Assembly: GCA_036346375.1 (NCBI GenBank)
Contig: CM070520.1
Location: 46,271,854 to 46,335,853 of the forward strand
Origin: Guadua angustifolia
Taxonomy: Eukaryota; Streptophyta; Magnoliopsida; Poales; Poaceae
Length of the DNA: 64,000 nt
Direction: 5' to 3'
Position 1 is the stretch's first letter, and each line of letters starts with the position of its first letter. Positions 36,355-44,976 of the stretch are shown piece after piece. The notes under the pieces are model-generated. The model was not told the origin of the DNA. It searched no databases and saw nothing but the letters and a program-made list of their open reading frames with translations. Both the position numbers and the translations under genes were made by a program.

Positions 36355-37328
36355 TTGAAAAACAAAAAAATAGAAAACAATGAAAAAATAATAAGCATTA
36401 TATTTCATACACATATGTCATTTGAAGCCATGTCTATGTTACAAGGTGTTTGCAACTTCATGTTTGTGTATATATGGTGTAGTTTATGACATGACTATTT
36501 AAATGGAATGACAACTTGAATTAAATCTTGTCATGGTTGAACTTTCTTGGCTATCTTGATCCTGCTCAAAAAGTGCTAATTATGAAAGTTAAGTGCTAAA
36601 CCTAAAAGGGTGATTTTGATAAATGCAAGAACAAGGTTATGTACTATCGCACTTCTTCTTTATAAGACTGCTTATCATTGCACTTTGATATGAACTTGGA
36701 AGAGATTGTGTATGACCAAAACCATGAAACCTTAAGCTTGTGATTGCTTGGCATGGTTGAAAAGTAAGGCTGATGTTGCATATAATTCCTTGCAATTGTT
36801 ATTGTTGCAATCAATTAATGAATCAGTTTTTTCAAGCACAAATAAAGTGCACAAAAATTCAATGTTTTCATATTTTAAAATTGTTGAGAAAGAGAGATCA
36901 TGTCATGCAAAAAATCGTTAATAGTACTTGATTTCTAGGTATGCTTACTCTAGATTGTTTATGTGTAGATTTGAGGGCACAAATACTTTTGATAGCATAA
37001 CTTAATGATGCAATTGTTATATTTGTGGATGACCTATAATGCTCAATACATAAAAAAATTAAAAATAAACAAAAATATTTTGTTCTCTCTTTTGTATTCT
37101 TCATGAATCCATTGTCAAATGGTAGAATTTTGGAGAATGTTAGACACATATTGCACATTCACACACATTTTTCTTCTTTTTAGGGGAAGATTATTTCTTC
37201 TTTTTAGGGGGAGATTTTTCACTTTGCTTTTTGTTTTTAAAATAAAATTTCTTTAAAAATTTTCTTGTGAGGTGAATGCCAATGTTCAGTTCTAAATGGT
37301 GTTGCCAATGTTTCATCAAGGGGGAGAT
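36355..37328 (+). other. Non-coding 3' region of the copia unit with repeated polypurine tracts
   Basis: AT-rich sequence with no supported gene. Polypurine tracts of the AGGGGGAG type occur at about 36290, 37181 (AGGGGAAG), 37205 and 37318; the last abuts the 3' LTR and is the likely primer for plus-strand synthesis. Multiple copies of this tract are a known trait of Sireviruses. Confidence 0.7.
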
Positions 37329-38778
37329 TGTGAAATCATGTGCTGAAAAATTGGCTTAGTAATGAAATTGGCATTGCAAAGTGGATGCGATCATGGCATG
37401 TGTTGTGCATGTGCTGTTTGAGATGATTATTTGATATACTTGTGATAGCATAATAATGGTTTTGCTTGATGCAACGCGCTCGTGTGAGTGGTTGCATGGA
37501 TTGACTTTGATAATGATTTTGCTTGATGCAATGCGCTAGTGTGAGTGGTTGCATGAATTGACCTTGAGTCAAGTCGTGGACTTGTGCTCGAAAATTGTTT
37601 CTTGTTTATTCATGTGCAGGTGTTTCTCGAGGGCGAACGTGGTCGATGACGGGACCGGAACTAGGTTCATGGAGGAACTGAGGTTCCGGACTAGATTCAG
37701 GGAGGAATCGAGGTCTTGGTGGTCAAGAATGTTATGCGGGACGTTCGGGCTAGAGAACATGCACATGGAGACTGGTTAGTCACGCAATTACAGCATGTGG
37801 GCTGTACATGAGTGCAAGAGTTGTATTTGGCCATGTTTGGGCCAGGTTGAGATGTATACGAGCTCTTTCTATGTTGGAAGTGGAGTTGTATTCAATCTCT
37901 TTATGTTTGCTCAGTATAAATAGGGGGAGATGTCTCCTGTTTATGTGAGCGCTCAGGTTCTAGGGTTGTACTCTTTTGTTTGGAGTACTGTAACCAGATC
38001 AAAGAGAAATAACAAATCCTTCTTGCAGCCAAGTTTCTTGCGTTTGTTCCGGTGGCCATTGTGTTTTTCCTTAACGACTAGAAAACCAAGTTGCGGTCGG
38101 AGTGCTCCTGTGTATTGTGAGGAACGGCATAAGTAATTTTCATTCGGTCCTGCGTAGTTGATCTATCGTTCGGAGTTTTGGTCCGTCACTGCTTTGAAGA
38201 TTAATTCTCATCATTTGTTGCTTCAGTCAAATTGCAAAGGTAATATATTGAGATTCATAGATCCGATCGAGTTAATTCTTTTTGTGTTAGCTTCGGAATT
38301 GAATTTAGTTTCTACAGTTAAAATTTCACATCGATCTAACGATTGGATCTTCAGAAATTACTGTTTTAGTGAACATATATCAGTCTATTTTTTGAACTGG
38401 TCGCCAGACTGCTCGCCCATTGCAGAAACTGGTCACTCGAGTGCTCTCCAACTACGAAAGTGGTCGCCCGACTGTTCTCCAACTGCGAAAGTGGTCGCCC
38501 GACTGCTCTTCAACTATGTGAACTGGTCTCCCGACTGCATGAACTGGTCTCCCGACTACGAGAACTGGTCTTCCGTCTACATGAACTGGTCTCCGATCGT
38601 GAATCGGTCTCCATCGCGTGAACTGGTCTCCGATCGCTCGCCGATCGCATAAACTTGTCTCCAATCAATTTGAGCTTATTTTGGGGTGTGTTAGAAAAAA
38701 TCATCAAAAATTTTGATTTTAGCTTCCGCGCAATCATTCACCCCTCTGATTGCTACGTTAGTATATTTCGATCCTACG
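37329..38778 (+). repeat. 3' LTR of the copia block
   Basis: 1,450 bp, from TGTGAAATCATG to GATCCTACG, where the last base is G in place of the A seen in the other copies. TATAAATAG box at 37915-37923 and minisatellite at about 38395-38645. It is followed by the CATTG target copy and then by gene copy 1 sequence. Confidence 0.88.
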
Positions 38779-39861
38779 CATTGCTTCCTTAGCTTTCAGG
38801 CCAGTGATCCTGCCGCTTAGTTAGTACATCGATCTGGTTCGAGGCCTATCGTTTCATCGTTCCATTGCACTGTGCTGCAAACATAAAATTGAATCTCCAC
38901 CCAGCTGTATACGTCCTAACAATTGTTTCATGGTAAATCAGTTGTTAATTCTCATGTTGGTGATTGCTGATCTTCCCTGGCATTATATGGTTGCAGCCTA
39001 GATTTGTAAGAGCTTTGGAAGGCCACCGAGTGGCAAAGCACAAGGAGTAGAACAAGCAGCTGGTAATTTAGAAGAGGATGCTACTCATCTTTCTTTCTGT
39101 AAGAGATTAGCATATGTTTTAATTTGCTTTTTGCAGAAAAGGCTTTTGCAAAATACAACAATTATGGATCAAATAGGTCTGACGCACCGACTATTAGAAG
39201 AAATTACAGATAATTTCTCTGAGGAGCGAAAAATTGGTCAAGGTGCATATGGAAAGGTTTACAGAGTAAGGGCACATCTGATTTGTAACCAAATTTTATA
39301 TATTATGTATAAACGTGATCAACACATAGTGTAGTGTGCCGAGAAATATATCTGCATCTCATGTTTTTGCCCATAATTGAAGAGTTGGGCAATGGGCAAC
39401 ATAGCCTGATGCTTACATTTTTCTACTTGTCGAACGTTATCAGTAGTAATAGATAATAGATAATGAACAGGGAGAGGATACAAACAGAGAAGATATTGCT
39501 GTGATGCTCACATGTGGTGCAGGTATTTTTCTACTTGTTGAACGTTATCAGTAGTAATAGATAATAGATATATGTGGTGCAGGTATTTTTCTACTTGTCG
39601 AACGTTATCAGTAGTAAATAAACATGATCGATACACAGTGTGGTGTGCCGAGAAATATACCTGCACCACATGTTTTTGCCCATAATTGAAGAGTTGCCAC
39701 GCCATTTTTTTTATACGAGTGCCACACCTTTTGTTGTCGCACCATATTCTCCGTTGGAACATTATCGGCCGTAGTAACACAAAATCAAGCTGTATTGAGT
39801 ACTGATAGTAGATAATGAACAGGGAGAGGATAAAAATGGAGAAGAGATTGCTGTGAAGATG

Positions 39862-39919
39862 TTTCATAATGTTGGGCCAGGAATTGACGCTTTCATAATG
39901 TTGGGCCAGGAATTGACGA
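39862..39919 (+). repeat. 29-bp tandem duplication in kinase exon of copy 1
   Basis: The unit beginning TTTCATAATGTTGGGCCAGG occurs at 39862-39890 and 39891-39919. Without it the frame would run from KMFHNVGPGID into DKQFQNEF, the expected alpha-C region. 29 is not divisible by 3, so the duplication is disabling. Confidence 0.9.
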
Positions 39920-40345
39920 TAAGCAATTCCAGAATGAGTTTGATAACCCAATGGCCGCTCCAAAAGTGCCGAAATGCCTCCCCAAGAAGTTATTGATCTA
40001 GTGAGAAATGTTATTTCTCTTTATCAAGATCTTTTGTTATTTTTAACAAATACTATGCTATGATTCACATTTGTATAGCACCGTTCCTGCTTTACATTCT
40101 GATTCCACAGATACGTGCAAACTGGAGGAATAGGTTGCAAGCAAAATGAAGTGGTTCCTCACTAGAGGCCTACAACATTTGGAGGGACAATTTCCAGAAG
40201 TGGCGTTCAACACCATTACGACCTTTTCTTTGGGCTAGAAAAGCTGGCATGCTGAACATTAAAGACGGGTAGTGTAGCCTTAAGTGATCTTGGTCGTTTC
40301 ATATGGTTTGTGGTACGTGCTCGCGGTGTCAGCAGGGTGGACCCT

Positions 40346-40526
40346 ACGGTACTGTGGGTATCCCTGGCACCCTCAGACGGCGCGTGTGAGATCCTCAGCG
40401 TTGAGCCATTGCAGCTCCGGTCCCCCTTAGGCTTGGAGCCAAACATCTCGTCTCCGCTGCACCTAACCAACAGAACGGATCACCACGTCATCTTTAGGCT
40501 CCTCTTGGCGAAGGAGGACTTCATGG
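40346..40526 (+). pseudogene. MSP exon fragment A of copy 1
   Basis: Reads SLAPSDGACEILSVEPLQL and PLHLTNRTDHHVIF, the first half of the MSP domain of copy 2, then ends in the heptamer TTCATGG and jumps into intron sequence TTTGTAATGCTTACAG that precedes fragment B. Confidence 0.82.
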
Positions 40527-40542
40527 TTTGTAATGCTTACAG

Positions 40543-40686
40543 GTGTTAGCAGCGGAACCGTGGGTACCCCTGGCACCCTCAGACGGCGCGTGTGAGATCC
40601 TCAGCGTTGAGCCATTGCAGCTCCGGTTCCCCTTGGGCTTGGAGCCAAACAAATCGGTGAACTCGTGCCCGCTGCATCTAACCAAC
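40543..40686 (+). pseudogene. MSP exon fragment B of copy 1
   Basis: Preceded by a proper CTTACAG acceptor and reads VLAAEPWVPLAPSDGACEIL, then PLGLEPNKS and PLHLTN, where homology to exon 46496-46951 stops. About 10 differences in 144 nt from copy 2 by eye. The remaining two thirds of the domain are absent; the copy 2 promoter begins about 60 bp further on. Confidence 0.82.
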
Positions 40687-40744
40687 CCCGAGTCCAATAA
40701 AACCGCCGTGTTGTCTATGCCCCATGGCAGAATGCATGGCACCA

Positions 40745-41771
40745 AGGCACTGACCATACGCGTACGTGTTTCTTTCTACCTTTTTTCATCACGAGGCGGT
40801 CCCAGCGAGCTAGCGTTGACCAAGCCGACAAAAATGACCATACGCGTGTTTCTTTCTTCCTTCCTTACGCGCGTTTCATTTTTCCTTTCTTTACACGACA
40901 CCGTCACCGCGAGCAAGCGTTTACCAAGCTGTTTATCATAATCTCCATGCTTGGCCTACTGGATCGTCTCGATCGAGCGCCGGCCGGCGCATATGTAGTT
41001 TGACGTGGATGCGAACCTCAATCTAACGGAGCTCGATCGATCCAACTCTCTCCCCTCCCGTCAAGGATCGAGCCATATCCAACTGAGCACGAGCCGGCAG
41101 GCCTTACGCTCTCCAGGTTTGTAGTATACGTGCTTCTGCAATTAACATTGCTTCCGTACGTAGCTTTCAGGCCGGCGATCCTGCCGCTTAGTTAGTACAT
41201 CGATCTGGATCGATGCCTATTGTTTCATCGTTTCTCATTGCACTGTGCTGCAAACACAAATTGAACCTTCACCCAGCTGTATACGTCCTGACAATTGTTT
41301 CATGGTAAATCAGTTGTTAATTCTCATGTTGGTGATTGCTGATCTTCCCTGCAGGTTGTATATGGTTGCCACTTCTCGGATAGTAGCAGCCGGCCAAGGA
41401 GAGAGCAGACGGCTACCCGCCCTGGTATCTCATCCTCGCTCCTTCCTTTGATGCCTTCAGAAACGATTCGTCGCCTTATTGCGGACAAGATCTGAAACAT
41501 CTTCTTTGCTATATATGCAGCAGTGCTTCTCCAGGTAATTAAGTTTTTTTTTTCTTGAAAAGATCTTCTCCAGATAGTTAAGTTGGGTGCTGGCTGTTGC
41601 AGATATTCTTTTCGCACTGTCGCTAGCTTTAATTCAGGAACCTGCTGCTTAATTGAGTTCATCGATAATCCTGTTTCATCATCATAGCTCTCTGTTTAGT
41701 GTTTACCATGCACCAATTAATTTGCTCCAGTCTTTAATTTGTTTGAAGGGAACTGTCATATGTAATCACAA
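40745..41771 (+). promoter_or_regulatory. Promoter and spliced 5' leader of gene copy 2
   Basis: Homologous to the displaced copy 1 region (17754-18220 plus 38779-39000). It holds two copies of the ACCATACGCGTGTT tandem unit (40753 and 40837) and the CGCCGGCCGGCGCATATG stretch. A likely leader exon ends CTCTCCAG/GTTTGTAG (41119). A further leader exon may be bounded by TTCCCTGCAG/GTTGTATATGG (about 41354) and CCCTG/GTATCTC (about 41425). The first ATG giving the kinase frame is at 41772. No clear TATA box was found, so the transcription start is unknown. Confidence 0.6.
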
Positions 41772-44700
41772 ATGGATGGCGGAGCCATTGCTATGCACGA
41801 TGTCCTGGAGCGCATGCTACTCGATGATAGTGCAGAGCCGACGAACCTGACATTATCACTTCTACAAGCCATCACAAAAGATTTCTCCAATGAGCTGCAA
41901 ATCGGCAGAGGTGGATTTGCAATGGTTTACAAGGTATGGATAACTCTCAACAGTCTTAATCACACAGCTGATCTGGAAACTCACCTTCATTCTGACAAGG
42001 CATGCTACGACTGCAGGGAATGCTTAGAAATAGGACGGTCGCTGTGAAGAAGCTGTATGAAATGCTTGATATTGATGAGAAGCAATTCAACCATGAAGTT
42101 AAATGTCTGATGGGGGTGAAGCACAAGAATATAGTACGATTTCTAGGATATTGTTCTGACACACAAGGGAAATTTGAAAAGTACAATGAAAAGTTTGTCA
42201 TGGCAGATGTACGAAACAGGTTGCTTTGCTTTGAGTACCTACCTAAAGGAAATCTCCATGGGTATATTACTGGTAGGATGATGTGGCAAGTAACGCTTAT
42301 TTCCATCTTTATTTTGTTTATTAAAGGTTATTATCTATAATTGGACTATAAAAATTACTTTCTTACCATGTGGCCGTATACTATATAGCATTTGAAGATT
42401 TACATTACCTAGAATATGAAACGCTTTCTCCTCTCCCCTTCACAGATGCATCTCGTGGACTTGAATGGAAAGTGCGCTATCAAATAATCAAGGGAATCTG
42501 TGAGGGTTTACACTATCTTCACAAGAAGAATATTGCTCACTTAGATCTCAAACCTGCTAATATACTGCTAGATGATAGCATGCAACCAAAAATCGCTGAT
42601 TTTGGTCTCTCAAGGTGGTTTGATGAAAAGCAAAGTGGGACTATTTCTTCGAAACTGAATGGAACACCGTAAGCTAGCCTCTTGAAAGCTCAAATTCCTT
42701 TTGGGTGTTAGGCATGGATTATGCTACGTTCCCTTTGCACATTCATCGCTCAGACTATTAAAATTTCATGCAGGGGATATTTGGCTCCAGAATTCTACAG
42801 TGGACGAATCACATTAAAGTTAGACATATACAGTCTTGGTGTTATAATCACAGAGATACTGACTGGAGAGAAGGGGTATTCTGCAATTGTGGAGGTAAGA
42901 ACAAGTTATGTGATGGTTCCAAGATAAAGGCAAGATTTTGAAATAATTATGTTATGCTTTAACTTCGCATAATATCTTTTTTTCTTCACACTTTGCATAA
43001 TATCATTCTAGGGCGAACATGCAGTAGTGCTTTCACAATTTCACAATTTGCATAATATCTTTCTCTGTAATAGGGTTTTTAACAAATTGTTGCAAACCAT
43101 ATTTTTGTTTTGAGTATCAAGGTAGCACCAAAATATGTGAAGAGAAATAATAAATGTAGTATTTAAACTAAATATAGTCGAGAAGTTATTATCTTAAAGG
43201 AAATTTTCTTTTTTTTTCTCTCATTGTTTTTGATCGAATGTGAAAATGCAATTTACATAGCGTTAAATCTGTGAGGACATGCTTTACTTTTTGGATAATT
43301 TTTGTTATTATTTTGTTGTCTGAATTGACATGGTTTGCGCGTTAACATCGAGTAGTTGTTGTAAATACTCTACTATGTACTTTAATTTCATAATTGAAAA
43401 TAATCATTGCTCCTTTTCATAAACTAGTCAAATTGCCCACATAATTTGTACAGCATGATATTACAACACTTATATTTATATTTGAATGTGTGATTGTATT
43501 GGTTATATCACGTTAGTATCAATAGTTGAAATATAGTTACACTTGTTTTGGTAACTACAACCACTGTTGTATTTATAATCTGGCACCACAAATAAGTGGG
43601 GTAGGTTGTTCCCATTTTTTCTTGATTAGTGAGAAACTTTTTATTGTTTTTCTTCTTTCTAAGGTTATTGTAGCAATCATTAGTTTTGATCGATTAATGA
43701 AAAACTTTCTATTTTTTATGTTTTAAGGGTTATCAAAGCAATCATTAGGTTGGAATACGGGAGTTTTGAAACTACAAACCTTTCTCGATTTAATCTTACC
43801 AATGTATTGTATCTGCTATCCAATACATTATATTAGGCTTTCTTTGTAATAGGGTTTTTCCCCTTGTTCTTGGGGGAATTATTTTATGAGACTCGTGTGT
43901 TCCAAGCATACCTTTAAATTGCACCACTATGATTTAGACCCACCAAGATAAGTGGTGTAGAACTAATTTTGTACAGTCTGAGTGAGAGTATGTAGTAAAT
44001 GAATATGATAGATATTTGAGATGTCCATCTAATCTTTCCATACTATAGGAATAGTCGATGATTAGAACTCTAAGCTAGGTTTTAAATTTTGTCCTCTTCA
44101 TTGTTTTCTTTGTTGTTTTACCTTTTCTATTGTTGCGTGCCTATGCCTTTTCCTTTCTTTGTTTGTTTGCATGAGGCACCTAGCATTCCATTTCCCATAG
44201 ACAAGGATGATCATATATACTTTGAAAAATACAAAGTGATAGGTATCTTTTAGTGATAAAATCTAATGGCCTTTGTAGCTTAGCTTTAATTCTGGTCCAC
44301 CATATTGAGCCTAGATGTTTTGCATTTCTCATACAAAAATCAAGCCTACTTTTCCTTTTAATACTAAGGACCAATGGCCAACATATATAGATCAACTTTA
44401 ATTAGGACCTACCAGATTAGTGACTAGCTAGATTTTTTTTTTTTGGAATTTCTAACATATTTTCTTTTTTCTGCTTTTTTTTCCTGAGAAGCTGTAAATC
44501 ACCAATAATCAGTTTTTATTATACAAATAAATTGTAACTCACGATTGCATGCATCTTCGTAGGTTGTCAAAAGTTGGATGAATAGGTTGGAGATATCCGA
44601 GGGGGACACACTATTGGAACAAGTAAGAGTATGCGCTGAGATAGGGAACGAGTGCATGAATTCTGACCCAGCGAAGAGACCAGTTACACAGCACATGATC

Positions 44701-44976
44701 GAGAGGCTTGATAAAACGGGAAATCTGGACTGGTCTGTGGAGACTGGCATGAATAGTTCGTCAGCTACGCAGGTGAGTATGTGTACTCATGGAACATAAC
44801 GTGCTCTGAATAACCACGTTTTTGAGAGCTTGTGTGCATCGCACTCTTCACTTTTTTGATGCTCCGAGCTGGTGAGTGATCAGGTGGAGTGTTCGTTGGT
44901 TGTTCAACAGGCGGACAATGCTTCCAATGAGCAGGACCAAGGTGTTCCTAATGTACAAGGAGAAACAAGCTCAGAG
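41772..44976 (+). CDS. Protein kinase domain and linker of copy 2 (exons 1-6)
   Basis: Six exons encode residues 1-346. Visible motifs are glycine loop IGRGGFAMVYK (44-54), VAVKK with the ATP-binding Lys at 65, alpha-C FNHEVKC with Glu 81, catalytic loop HLDLKPANILL (Asp 173, Lys 175, Asn 178), IADFGLSR (Asp 191), GYLAPEF (215-221) and a C-lobe with LDIYSLGVIITEILTG and DPAKRPVTQHMIERL. The residue before the catalytic Asp is Leu, not Arg, so this is a non-RD kinase, a property common among plant immune kinases. There is no signal peptide or extracellular domain, so it is cytoplasmic. Residues 325-346 form a short polar linker. All catalytic residues are present, so activity is plausible. Confidence 0.85.

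Larger units (their letters stand above)
18221..38778 (+). mobile_element. Composite Ty1/copia (Sirevirus-like) block with nested solo LTRs, 20.6 kb
   Basis: The outer LTRs begin TGTAAAATCA (18221) and TGTGAAATCA (37329) and the block ends at 38778. The flanking 5-mers are TATTG (18216-18220) and CATTG (38779-38783); the intact paralogue at 41140 reads CATTG, so one side has mutated. Inside are, in order, a 5' LTR, gag, protease and part of integrase, an abrupt join to the middle of another LTR, a second primer site and gag, a non-coding 3' region with several AGGGGGAG tracts, and the 3' LTR. No RT or RNase H is left. Two LTR-like elements inserted later (19611-24171 and 27455-34690, the latter with 28695-32728 inside). 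The zinc-finger gag with a long extension, the tRNA-Met primer site and multiple polypurine tracts suggest the Sirevirus/Maximus lineage. Confidence 0.85.
38779..40731 (+). pseudogene. Kinase-MSP gene copy 1, disrupted
   Basis: 5' leader sequence homologous to 41141-41370 resumes after the retrotransposon. A first kinase exon (39137-39265) starts at ATG 39164 and reads LLEEITDNFSEERKIGQGAY, then GKVYR: a glycine-rich loop ending in a GT donor. A second exon from 39823 reads GEEIAVKMFHNVGPG (VAVK-type lysine) but a 29-bp tandem duplication (39862-39919) shifts the frame. Kinase C-lobe traces appear near 40110 (RANWRNRLQAK then stop), and two MSP exon fragments follow at 40346-40526 and 40543-40686. 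Catalytic loop and DFG exons are missing. With its promoter 20 kb away, the gene is dead. By eye its first kinase exon shares only about half of its residues with copy 2, whereas its MSP and leader are over 90% identical. Confidence 0.8.

Noticed and set aside
40310..40941. Two frames upstream of gene copy 2 as possible small MSP genes
   Set aside because: Each holds only the first part of an MSP domain, joined to intron or promoter sequence; they are fragments of copy 1.
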